NCBI GenBank assembly: GCA_015064555.1
Contig: SVRZ01000018.1
Location: 1-50,057, forward strand
Source of the DNA: Oscillospiraceae bacterium
Lineage (GTDB): Bacteria > Bacillota > Clostridia > Oscillospirales > CAG-272
DNA length: 50,057 nt
Direction: 5' to 3'
Shown: positions 25,845 to 33,341 of the stretch, piece after piece
Position numbering within the stretch: position 1 is the stretch's first letter
Layout of the letters: every line of letters begins with the position of its first letter
The notes under the pieces: generated by a model
What the model saw: the letters and a program-made list of their open reading frames with translations, nothing else
Database searches by the model: none
Told to the model about the DNA's origin: nothing
Program-made: the position numbers and the translations under genes

Positions 25845-26885
25845 TCAAACGCCTTTATAAAGGCTCATTATCTTTTCCTTATAAGTGGGTATATCGTTTC
25901 TTTGAACAGCATCTGTTTTTGCCTCTTTAGAGAGCCTTTCGCGAAGATCGCTGTTTTCTATAATTTCAATAAGTCTTTCTGTTATCTCGCCGTCAGCATC
26001 CGAGAGATAGCCGTTTTTGCCGTTTTCAATAAGGTCGCACATACCGTCAACGGGAGTACTTACGATAGGTGTTCCCAACGCGAGTGCCTCAAGTGCGACC
26101 ATGGGCGTTCCCTCGAAGCGCGAGGTCATTATCATAGCCTTGGAATCGTGGATCATCTTAAGAGGATTCGAGCAATAGCCGAGAAGATGCACGTTGTCAC
26201 CAAGACCGAGCTCACTATGAAGCTTTTCTGCCTCGTCCTTTAGCTCGCCTGAGCCTACAACGGCGATATTAACATCCGGCTTTTTCTTCACGATCTCGGC
26301 AAATATACGCATAAATCTCTCGGGATTCTTCTGGTATGAGAGCCTGCCAACGTACACTATATCATAGTTGTATTCGTTTGTATCTCGATTCATCTTTTCG
26401 CAGAGAGCGTCTATGCTTATGACGTTATACAGTACCGATGATTTGGCCGCAAAGCGATCATGATAATAATAGCCGCCAAAGGCGCTTTCGGAAACCCAAA
26501 GAATATGCTTTGCTTTTCTTGCGGCATATGCGTAAAGCAAAGATTTCAAAGAAAATCCTCGAACGTCAATACTGTTATTGTGCATATGAGAGATCATCGG
26601 TATTTTACCGCAGAGGAGTGCCGCATAGAAGCTCGCGCGCATATCGTGCGCGTGGATTATGTCGGGATTGACCTCCTTTATTACGCGCTTAACCTCGCTG
26701 AAGCAAAGCTTCTTCATGGGAGCGAAGGTTATATCACGCTCCACAAGCGCATCCCTTATCGGTCCGTCCTGACTCGAATATACCATCTCGATATCCGGTT
26801 CATCACGGAACATACCTATGATCTGGCAGATAACGTTCTCCGCGCCGGAAAATACGCTACTCTGCAAAAGATGAAGCACTCTCAT
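25845..26885 (-). CDS. GT4 family glycosyltransferase
   Basis: 346 residues with a GT-B fold. LLQSSVFSGAENVICQI begins the acceptor domain, IIHAHDMRASFYAALL is the usual middle segment, and TSRFEGTPMVALEALALGTP carries the E-x7-E donor motif followed by DLIENGKNGYL. It differs from its two downstream GT4 neighbours in its acceptor half, so it probably adds a different residue. Its start overlaps the preceding gene by 4 bp. Confidence 0.9.
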   Translation of the reverse strand: MRVLHLLQSSVFSGAENVICQIIGMFRDEPDIEMVYSSQDGPIRDALVERDITFAPMKKLCFSEVKRVIKEVNPDIIHAHDMRASFYAALLCGKIPMISHMHNNSIDVRGFSLKSLLYAYAARKAKHILWVSESAFGGYYYHDRFAAKSSVLYNVISIDALCEKMNRDTNEYNYDIVYVGRLSYQKNPERFMRIFAEIVKKKPDVNIAVVGSGELKDEAEKLHSELGLGDNVHLLGYCSNPLKMIHDSKAMIMTSRFEGTPMVALEALALGTPIVSTPVDGMCDLIENGKNGYLSDADGEITERLIEIIENSDLRERLSKEAKTDAVQRNDIPTYKEKIMSLYKGV

Positions 26886-28033
26886 TTTTCTAAAATCCTT
26901 TTCTGTTTCTCATATACCTCAGCCGTTGCGGCAACAGATGCCTCCAGGCTGAATTTCTTGATACGTTCAAGATTGTATTCTCGCATTTTTCTCTGAAGCG
27001 AAGGATCCGATGCTATAGCATCTATTGCATCTGCAAATGCCTTTGTATCGGTAGGATCGCAGAGGTATCCTCCCTCTCCGTCCTCGATAAGGTCAACGTT
27101 GCCGCGTATTTTTGAAACAACGCACGGTAAGCCGATCGCCATTCCTTCCATAACAGATCTGGAAAGCCCCTCGCGGCGCGAGGACATAACAAAAATATCC
27201 GCAGCCTGCAAAAGCTCTTTTACATCGGTTCTATAGCCAAGCAAGTGAACGCGATCGGCTATTCCAAGCTCTTCGGCAAGATGCTCAAGTGCTTCCTTCT
27301 CATCGCCTTGACCGCATACAAAAAAGTGAACGTTGGTATTTTTACATTGTGCCAATGCCTTGACGATCGTCGAATAATTTTTGTTTTTGTTAAGCTCGCC
27401 TGTGGATATCAGCATAACGTCGGTATCACCGATGCTCAGCTCTTTGCGCTTAGATGCTCTTATCTCTTCATCAAATCTGAATTCATCCGGGTTGATTCCA
27501 ACGCCGGGAATATAATAACGCTCGCCGCCTTTTCTCAGCTTCAGTTTATCGGATGCTTCTCTGTCCTCACTATTTATCGTCAGAAGAACATCGGTATATC
27601 TCGCGAGCCATTTTTCAATTGGATAGTATATCGCACGGTTCAAAAACGGTGCGCCCTTATAGAAATGGAATCCATGTGCCTCATATATTATCCTGGGTAC
27701 ACGGCATTTTTTGCCTACGAGTCTGCCGAGAACTCCGCCGATAGGCGTATTACAGTGGATAATATCATATCCCTCCGCTTTCACAAGCGCCTTCAACTGC
27801 TTGTACGCCTTTATATTCCCCGGATGATACGGTGCTCTTATAAAATCTATCTGATGGATTTTTATGCCGTGCTTTTTTTCATCCTCCAGCCGCTCCGCAT
27901 CGGTTGCGTACTGCCAATTGCCGGCGATATGAAATTCAAATCCCTGCTCTTTCGCGGCAAGCATTGCGGAGGTGGAAAAATTATTGACTCGTTTAGCCGT
28001 ATTGAGTATATACAGCAGCTTTATAGAACTCAT
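26882..28033 (-). CDS. GT4 family glycosyltransferase
   Basis: 383 residues, GT-B fold. LYILNTAKRVNNFSTSAMLAAKEQGFEFHIAGN, then DIIHCNTPIGGVLGRL and YEAHGFHFYKGA, is typical of the second or third transferase in capsule clusters, which often act early on the lipid-linked chain. SSRREGLSRSVMEGMAIGLP holds the E-x7-E motif. It overlaps the acetyltransferase gene upstream and the next GT4 downstream by 4 bp each. Confidence 0.9.
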   Translation of the reverse strand: MSSIKLLYILNTAKRVNNFSTSAMLAAKEQGFEFHIAGNWQYATDAERLEDEKKHGIKIHQIDFIRAPYHPGNIKAYKQLKALVKAEGYDIIHCNTPIGGVLGRLVGKKCRVPRIIYEAHGFHFYKGAPFLNRAIYYPIEKWLARYTDVLLTINSEDREASDKLKLRKGGERYYIPGVGINPDEFRFDEEIRASKRKELSIGDTDVMLISTGELNKNKNYSTIVKALAQCKNTNVHFFVCGQGDEKEALEHLAEELGIADRVHLLGYRTDVKELLQAADIFVMSSRREGLSRSVMEGMAIGLPCVVSKIRGNVDLIEDGEGGYLCDPTDTKAFADAIDAIASDPSLQRKMREYNLERIKKFSLEASVAATAEVYEKQKRILEK

Positions 28034-28644
28034 TTCTTTTCTCCGTAAAATCTGTATTCAAGCATTTTTCTGCCCTCATGCGTTTCAAATTCGCGCGTCG
28101 GAACAAAGCCGTTTTTTACGTAAAAGCCCTTTGCGGCATCGTTATTTACCGCATCTGTCTCAAGATTTATGTATTCGTATGCGGAAAAATCAACGCGCTC
28201 CTTAAGCTCTCCTATCATAGCGGTTCCGATTCCCTTGCCTTTTGCCGCCTTGCTTACGCCTATAGAGGAAAGCTCAACGTATTTCTCAGCGCGCTTTGCT
28301 TCGGAAGGCTTCAGAAATGCGCGGACAAGCCGCATAAATACCGCAGGCTTACGCAAAAATGCCCCTAGGCTATACCAAGCAAAGCTGATAAGATGCTTTT
28401 TTATCATGAATTTGTAAAGACCGCTCATGTCGGATGACCAAGCAAGGAATCCAAGAACAGAGCCATCATCCGCGCGAGCGACCATAAGCTCCGATGACGG
28501 ATGCTCGCAGTATGACTTATACATAAGACCGAGAAAGCCCTTGCCCATAAAGGTCAGAAAGAAGCCCTCAAAGGTTTCAACATGCACCTCTGCAACAGAA
28601 GAAATTATCGCCTTGTCCGATCTGTCTACTACCGAAATATTCAT
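28030..28644 (-). CDS. GNAT family N-acetyltransferase
   Basis: 204 residues. The acetyl-CoA loop is visible as VSKAAKGKGIGTAMIGEL (about 132-149), preceded by VELSSIGV and followed by INLETDAVNNDAAKGFYVKNGF, the beta4-alpha4 end of the fold. It lies between the initiating transferase and the first GT4 gene with 4-bp overlaps. In this setting it could acetylate the 4-amino group made by the DegT aminotransferase, like WecD or PseH-type enzymes. Bacillosamine pathways more often use a beta-helix acetyltransferase. Acceptor specificity is inferred. Confidence 0.85.
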   Translation of the reverse strand: MNISVVDRSDKAIISSVAEVHVETFEGFFLTFMGKGFLGLMYKSYCEHPSSELMVARADDGSVLGFLAWSSDMSGLYKFMIKKHLISFAWYSLGAFLRKPAVFMRLVRAFLKPSEAKRAEKYVELSSIGVSKAAKGKGIGTAMIGELKERVDFSAYEYINLETDAVNNDAAKGFYVKNGFVPTREFETHEGRKMLEYRFYGEKK

Positions 28645-29390
28645 ACACGTGCTTCCTCCGAGGTCTTTATGCTCTCAGGATCTTCCTTCGCCAGATCATC
28701 CTCAAAGTCCTTGCCGAGTACGGCAAGCACAGTCATAAACATTATTTTTATGTCGCGGAAAAAGCCGAATTTTTCTATTTCACGGAGGTTATACTTCATC
28801 TTGGCGGGAAGTATGTCGCTTATGTAGACCGCGTCGGCATCATCAGCCGCGGAAAGAAGCTCAGCCTCGTCCTTGTATAGGATGCTCGCCGCGGACGTTA
28901 CACCAGCCGGCAAGAGAAGCGTTGCCATCATCTCGGGAGTATAATGCTCAACGTATTTGAGTGCTTCGGGGCGCGTTCCTACAAAGGTCATAGTGCCGCG
29001 GAAAACGTCTATCAGCTGACTAAGCTCGTCAAGACGGAATTTGCGCAGAAATCTGCCCACACGCGTTACGCGGCTATCGCCCTTCACGGTAACGTGTGAG
29101 CCCTTATCAGCCCCCGTAACCATCGTTCTGAATTTGAATATGCGGAACTGTCTTCCATAGGAGGTGACTCGCACCTGGCGGTAAAATACAGGACCGCGTG
29201 AATCAAGCTTTATCACTATAGCAAGTATAAGAAATACCGGAGAAAGCAGCAAGAGCATAACCGCAGATACGGCAATGTCAAAGCACCTTTTGAAAAAGAG
29301 TGCAGCTCGCTTCTTTTTCAGTATATCGTAGTAACGTCTGACCTCGTCGGTCTGCATATTCTCGGGGAGCTTTTCCCATTTTCTAAGCAT
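28641..29390 (-). CDS. Initiating phosphoglycosyl transferase (bacterial sugar transferase)
   Basis: 249 residues, a monotopic phosphoglycosyl transferase of the PglC/WcaJ type. A basic region precedes a single re-entrant hydrophobic segment (about 31-62). RIFKFRTM (83-90), the catalytic pair Asp121-Glu122 in RLDELSQLIDV and the FVGTRPE motif (136-142) follow. It moves a sugar phosphate from its UDP carrier to undecaprenyl phosphate and so starts each repeat unit. It is the second gene of the operon, right after the DegT aminotransferase, which hints that the first sugar is the amino sugar made by that enzyme. Confidence 0.92.
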   Translation of the reverse strand: MLRKWEKLPENMQTDEVRRYYDILKKKRAALFFKRCFDIAVSAVMLLLLSPVFLILAIVIKLDSRGPVFYRQVRVTSYGRQFRIFKFRTMVTGADKGSHVTVKGDSRVTRVGRFLRKFRLDELSQLIDVFRGTMTFVGTRPEALKYVEHYTPEMMATLLLPAGVTSAASILYKDEAELLSAADDADAVYISDILPAKMKYNLREIEKFGFFRDIKIMFMTVLAVLGKDFEDDLAKEDPESIKTSEEARV

Positions 29391-29391
29391 A

Positions 29392-30606
29392 TCAGATGTA
29401 TTCCTTTACGATCTTCGTGTATTTTTCAAGGATATAGCCGACCTCTTCATCGGTAAGCCTTGAATAAAGAGGTAAGGTTATTTCGCACTTATAATGCGAG
29501 TAGGCATTCGGATAATCGGTTATCGAAAATCCCATATTTTTGTATGCGGTGTGCATCGGCAGGGGCTTGTAATGCACATTGCAGGCGATCCCCTCCTCTG
29601 CCATGCGGACTATTATCTCGTTTCGTTCGCTCTCGCCTATACCGGGGATGCAGCTTATGTAAAGATGCCCCGAAGATGAATACCCATCGGTATAATGAGG
29701 GAGAGTTTTTATGCCGAGCGGTTGAAGCGCCGAATCATATTTTTCTATCATCGCGCGGCGCCTTGCAAGCATGCCCGGATACCTTTTCATCTGCGCAAGA
29801 CCTATTGCCGCGGCGACATCGGTCATATTGCACTTGTACCACGTGCCGATTATATCGTATTCCCACGCACCGAGCTTTGTCTTTGATAGGGCATCCTTGT
29901 TCTGACCGTGCAGACTGAGAAGCTGGATCTTCTTGTAGATATCCTCATCGTCGATACCCGGGATGGTACGCCAGGTCAAGGCGCCGCCCTCGGCGGTGGT
30001 GAAATTTTTCACCGCGTGGAATGAGAATGACGAAAAGTCGGCAATCGAGCCAACCATTTCGGCACCCACAGATGCCCCGAAGGAATGGGCAGTATCGCCC
30101 ATTACGGCAATTCTGCCTAACGCCTGCTGGATCTCCCCGCAAGGCTTAAAAATATCCCTCTTACGCTCGGCTATCTCAAAGATGCGAGCATAATCGCAGG
30201 GAACACCGCCGATGTCTACGGGAATTATCGCCTTTGTGCGCTCTGTTATCGCACGCTCAAGTGCCGCATAATCCATCTCAAGACTGTCGGCAGAGGTATC
30301 TATCAGAACTATCTTAGCCCCTACGTGATCTATTACCGATGCCGATGCCGTGTAGGTGTATGCCGACGTTATGACCTCATCACCCTCGCCTATTCCCAAA
30401 AGGCGCAGAGCCATCTCAGCACAGGCAGTCTGGGAATTGAGGCAAACGCACCTTTTAACGCCTACGTAGTCCGCTATCTCGTTCTCAAGACGCTTGGTCC
30501 TCGGGCCTGTAGTTATCCAACCGGAACGCAGAGCATCTGCAACCTCATTTATTTCTTCTTCTCCTACGTCCGGAGGAGAAAAAGGTATCATCATTTTAAC
30601 GTCCAT
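29392..30606 (-). CDS. DegT/DnrJ/EryC1/StrS PLP-dependent sugar aminotransferase
   Basis: 404 residues. IPFSPPDVGEEEINEVADALRSGWITTGP is the family opening. Asp171 in GDTAHSFGA faces the PLP ring nitrogen and Lys200 in SFHAVKNFTTAEGG forms the Schiff base. These enzymes add an amino group to a nucleotide-linked 3- or 4-keto sugar. With the CapD/PglF-like dehydratase in the same operon, a UDP-4-amino-4,6-dideoxy-HexNAc is the likely product (PglE-like). The ribosome binding site is GAGGT, 4 nt before the ATG. It is the first gene of the operon. Confidence 0.92.
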   Translation of the reverse strand: MDVKMMIPFSPPDVGEEEINEVADALRSGWITTGPRTKRLENEIADYVGVKRCVCLNSQTACAEMALRLLGIGEGDEVITSAYTYTASASVIDHVGAKIVLIDTSADSLEMDYAALERAITERTKAIIPVDIGGVPCDYARIFEIAERKRDIFKPCGEIQQALGRIAVMGDTAHSFGASVGAEMVGSIADFSSFSFHAVKNFTTAEGGALTWRTIPGIDDEDIYKKIQLLSLHGQNKDALSKTKLGAWEYDIIGTWYKCNMTDVAAAIGLAQMKRYPGMLARRRAMIEKYDSALQPLGIKTLPHYTDGYSSSGHLYISCIPGIGESERNEIIVRMAEEGIACNVHYKPLPMHTAYKNMGFSITDYPNAYSHYKCEITLPLYSRLTDEEVGYILEKYTKIVKEYI

Positions 30607-30658
30607 ATCTACCTCGTTTCCTATAATACACGCGCATTTTATTTATTATATTCATTTT

Positions 30659-30687
30659 ATTATATCACCGCGAACGCGCGTTGTCAA
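30659..30687 (-). promoter_or_regulatory. Promoter of the polysaccharide operon
   Basis: On the minus strand TTGACA (complement of 30682-30687) and TATAAT (complement of 30659-30664) have a 17-bp spacer, an exact consensus. A 10-bp palindrome AACGCGCGTT (30673-30682) fills the -35 side of the spacer. A further TTGACA lies at 30705-30710 without a matching -10. Confidence 0.88.
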
Positions 30688-30710
30688 TACGGGCGCGCGC
30701 TTTTTGTCAA

Positions 30711-31149
30711 AAGTATGGAGATTTGAGAGTGTTTTTTGGCAAAATTGCCTAGATTCAGGGTTTTTATAGGGGTTGAGCGCCCGAAAGAGCACCCAAACGA
30801 TGGAGTTTGTTATGCAAATGCAAATTTTTGTTTACATCTGTATTTTCGAGGGTTTTCGAGCATATTTATTGGAAAAATCAACACGGATGTGGGGATAGTA
30901 GCTCTGTTTTCGGGATTTTACAGGCAGGTGGGAGCTGCCCGGAATCATACCTTTCGGATAACAGTTTTTTTCGCCGTCAGCTCAGCAGGCAAAAATTGGT
31001 GCGGATATGAACGCGTAAGACCGCTTCTTTTTGGCAATAATTTCAGTACCGTTTATTACGTGCATTTTCACTCGGACGATAGGGGGCGTGCGGAATTAAA
31101 GCGATTTGATCCGCATCTGCATGCCGCCGGGCAGGAGCATCTCAGTTTT
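30711..31149. other. Gene-poor stretch upstream of the sigG fragment
   Basis: No convincing gene is seen on either strand. The longest open frame (30736-31194, plus) has no ribosome binding site and no recognisable motif. Genomes of this group often carry spoIIGA and sigE before sigG, but nothing here can be assigned to them. A small GGCAAaaTTGCC palindrome lies near 30738. Confidence 0.5.
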
Positions 31150-31498
31150 TTCTACATATCCTTCGGACTCTCAGAGTGCAAAGACAGATTGTAAGATTCA
31201 AAAACGGAGTAATAAGTATGCAAAAGGTAGAAATATGCGGAATTGACACCTCGCGGTTAAAGACGCTCAGCGAGGCGGAAAAGCGTGAGCTTCTCGCCAA
31301 GGTGCGCGAGGGTGATATGGAGGCGCGCGAGCGCCTTACTCTTGGAAATCTGCGCCTTGTCCTCAGCGTTATACGCCGATTTCCACAGAAAAATGACACA
31401 GCAGACGATCTTTTCCAAGTTGGATGTATCGGACTAATGAAGGCTATTGATAATTTCAACCCTGCTTTTGACGTTAAATTTTCGACTTACGCGGTTCC
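31150..31498 (+). repeat. Direct repeat copy 1 (sigG leader and 5' part)
   Basis: This 349-bp segment matches 31709-32057 at an offset of exactly 559 bp. Bases up to about 31325 and most of 31427-31498 are identical between copies. About 100 bp in the middle differ at nearly every silent site. Confidence 0.9.
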
Positions 31499-31529
31499 TT
31501 GTGAAAATCAAGCCAATTCGCATCGGTAA
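31218..31529 (+). pseudogene. Truncated 5' copy of sigG
   Basis: The frame opens with the same ATG context and ribosome binding site as intact sigG and encodes 94 residues nearly identical to it (one Arg to Lys difference in MEARE-R/K-LTL). After STYAVP the reading frame runs into unrelated sequence and stops about ten codons later. Only region 1.2 and part of region 2 of the sigma factor are present, so it lacks the -10 and -35 recognition regions. It is probably a non-functional remnant. A short core-binding peptide is conceivable. Confidence 0.85.
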
Positions 31530-31640
31530 GCTCGCTTACCAGGGCGAATGGCGCAGATTGCTCCGCGAGCGTTGCGCTTTGGCGCAACATAGCACGTAGT
31601 GCCAAGCACCGTATCGGTGCTTGTGGCGAGGCAGGAGTAT
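31515..31640. repeat. Hairpin-rich insert C between the two sigG copies
   Basis: Inverted repeats GGTAAGCtcGCTTACC, TTGCGCtttgGCGCAA, GCACgtaGTGC and AGCACCgtatcGGTGCT follow one another. Unlike arrays A, B and D there is no ATGANWT linker. It starts within about 20 bp of where the truncated sigG loses homology. The rest of the gap (31641-31708) has no clear feature. Confidence 0.7.
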
Positions 31641-31708
31641 AATAGGAGAGATCCACCCTTTTGTACCAATTTAGCCATTCCCCTGTCTTAATTTTCTTAT
31701 GATCCGAT

Positions 31709-32057
31709 TTCTACATATCCTTCGGACTCTCAGAGTGCAAAGACAGATTGTAAGATTCAAAAACGGAGTAATAAGTATGCAAAAGGTAGAAATATGCGGA
31801 ATTGACACCTCGCGGTTAAAGACGCTCAGCGAGGCGGAAAAGCGTGAGCTTCTCGCCAAGGTGCGCGAGGGTGATATGGAGGCAAGAGAAAAGCTAACCC
31901 TCGGAAACCTGCGCCTCGTACTCAGTGTAATAAGACGCTTTCCGCAAAAAAATGACACCGCGGACGATCTGTTCCAGGTTGGGTGTATCGGACTAATGAA
32001 GGCTATTGATAATTTCAACCCTGCATTCGACGTTAAATTTTCGACTTACGCGGTTCC
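31709..32057 (+). repeat. Direct repeat copy 2 (within intact sigG)
   Basis: Partner of 31150-31498. It includes about 68 bp of leader, so the intact gene and the fragment share the same untranslated region and presumably the same promoter sequence. Confidence 0.9.
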
Positions 32058-32547
32058 GATGATCATCGGAGAGATCAGGCGGTTTCAACGCGACAATAAC
32101 TCTGTTCGCGTGAGCAGAAGCATCCGCGACCTTGCCTACCGCGCATTACAGGTCAAGGAGGACATTATGCGCCGCGAGCAGCGCGAGCCGACCACCGCGG
32201 AAATCGCCTCTATACTCGGAGAGGATCGGCGTGCCGTTGAGGAGGCTGTTGAGGCTATTGTCGAGCCTGTATCGCTCTATGACTCGGTTTACGGTGATGG
32301 CGACGATGCTATGTACGTCATAGATCAGCTGAGCGACGAAAAGCAGTCCGACGAGATACTGATCGAAAGCATCGCTCTGAAGGAGGCAATCAAGAAGCTA
32401 GGCGACCGAGAGAAAAGCATAATAGCACGCAGGTATTACAACGGCAAAACACAGATGGAGATCGCCGATGAAATAGGCATTTCTCAGGCACAGGTCTCCA
32501 GGATAGAAAAAGGAGCGATCGACAAACTAAGAAAATATATGCAATAG
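31777..32547 (+). CDS. sigG: RNA polymerase sporulation sigma factor SigG
   Basis: 256 residues. The opening MQKVEICGIDTSRLK is the hallmark of sigma-G, and the rest aligns with B. subtilis SigG across its length. DDLFQVGCIGLMKAIDNF (region 2.1-2.2) binds core, FSTYAVPMIIGEIRRFQRDNN is region 2.3-2.4, VSRSIRDLAYRALQ is region 3, and GKTQMEIADEIGISQAQVSRIEKGAI is the region 4.2 helix-turn-helix. It directs late forespore transcription. GGAG lies 8 nt before the ATG. An alternative upstream start would only add leader codons. The gene directly follows a truncated copy of its own 5' end, an unusual arrangement. No clear terminator follows. Confidence 0.95.
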   Translation: MQKVEICGIDTSRLKTLSEAEKRELLAKVREGDMEAREKLTLGNLRLVLSVIRRFPQKNDTADDLFQVGCIGLMKAIDNFNPAFDVKFSTYAVPMIIGEIRRFQRDNNSVRVSRSIRDLAYRALQVKEDIMRREQREPTTAEIASILGEDRRAVEEAVEAIVEPVSLYDSVYGDGDDAMYVIDQLSDEKQSDEILIESIALKEAIKKLGDREKSIIARRYYNGKTQMEIADEIGISQAQVSRIEKGAIDKLRKYMQ

Positions 32548-32603
32548 TACACTATTTTGCGCAAAAAGCAAATAAATATTTGCAAAACCCTCTGTTTAAA
32601 AGC

Positions 32604-32903
32604 ACCTCATCCACAGGGCGCGGGCGCAGTTTGCGCGTGCGCAAAGGCTGTCGCGCGATGAAATTACCTGCGGTAATGAAATCCGACAAGGTCGGATGAA
32701 ATCTGCCGGTGGCAGATGAAATCCCAAGCACAGCTTGGGGTGAAAGGTTAGATTTTGGGTACCTCATCCACCGGGCGCGTCTAGCTAAAGCTTCCGCGCG
32801 ATGAAATTACCTGCGGTAATGAAATCCGACAAAGTCGGATGAAATCTGCCGGTGGCAGATGAAATCCCAAGCATCGCTTGGGGTGAGAGATAGATTTTGG
32901 GGT
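32604..32903. repeat. Mini-hairpin array D, two tandem units (linker ATGAAAT)
   Basis: Two units (32604-32760 and 32761-32903) begin CCTCATCCAC and contain the same four hairpins in the same order: TACCtgcGGTA, CCGAC-GTCGG, CTGCCggtGGCAG and CCCAAGC-GCTTGGG. Each is preceded by the 7-nt linker ATGAAAT. A third CCTCATCCAC begins at about 32905 but breaks off. They fill much of the 780-bp gene-free stretch between sigG and gap. Confidence 0.88.
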
Positions 32904-32928
32904 ACCTCATCCACCACGTTGTGGTCCC

Positions 32929-33129
32929 CCTTCCCCAAGGGGAAGGCTAATTAAGAGAATACCCTTAGCAGTGAAATTATGCTTTTAAGTAAATCAATGC
33001 CTTTTCAGATTTAAGCAGTTTTTGCCCTATACCCAACTCCCAAGGAGGCTCGAAGGTGAAGATTAAATAAGCCTTCCCCTTGGGGAAGGCTAATTAAGAG
33101 AATACCCTTAGCGGTGAAATTGTGCTTTT
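32929..33129. repeat. Pair of 58-bp direct repeats
   Basis: Segments 32929-32986 and 33072-33129 both start with a CCTTCCCC/GGGGAAGG hairpin and continue GCTAATTAAGAGAATACCC to a common end at GCTTTT, with a few differences. The 85 bp between them and the tract 33130-33225 hold no gene or other clear feature. Confidence 0.8.
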
Positions 33130-33225
33130 TCGAATTATATTATTTATAAAAAACAATGGTTTCACATTGTACTCATTTCCCAATAATGGTCAAAACACTT
33201 CTATATAAAATTTTGCTATTCAACA

Positions 33226-33263
33226 AAAAGCGCGCCTGCTCCGATGGGGAGCAGGCGCGCTTT
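33226..33263 (-). terminator. Terminator of gap
   Basis: AAAGCGCGCCTGCTCC pairs with GGAGCAGGCGCGCTTT around a short loop, and TTTTTG follows on the minus strand. It lies 65 bp beyond the gap stop codon. Confidence 0.88.
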
Positions 33264-33275
33264 GTATTATTTTAA

Positions 33276-33341
33276 TTACTCAGCAAGCTCTTAAAGTCAG
33301 ATTACTTAGCAAGCTTTTAAAGTCAGATTACTTAGCAAGCT
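33276..33341 (-). repeat. 26-bp tandem repeat spanning the gap stop codon
   Basis: Units at 33276-33301 and 33302-33327 differ at two bases. A third copy of the first 14 bp (33328-33341) is the real end of gap. Each unit therefore repeats the last codons Leu-Ala-Lys-stop, read on the minus strand. Confidence 0.9.

Noticed and set aside
30736-31194. A 152-residue plus-strand frame before the sigG fragment, considered as a decayed spoIIGA
   Set aside because: Position suits spoIIGA, but no membrane helices or aspartic protease motif is visible, and there is no ribosome binding site.
32604-33129. CRISPR array
   Set aside because: The repeats are hairpins with varying sequence and 7-nt linkers. 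There are no equal-length unique spacers and no cas genes.
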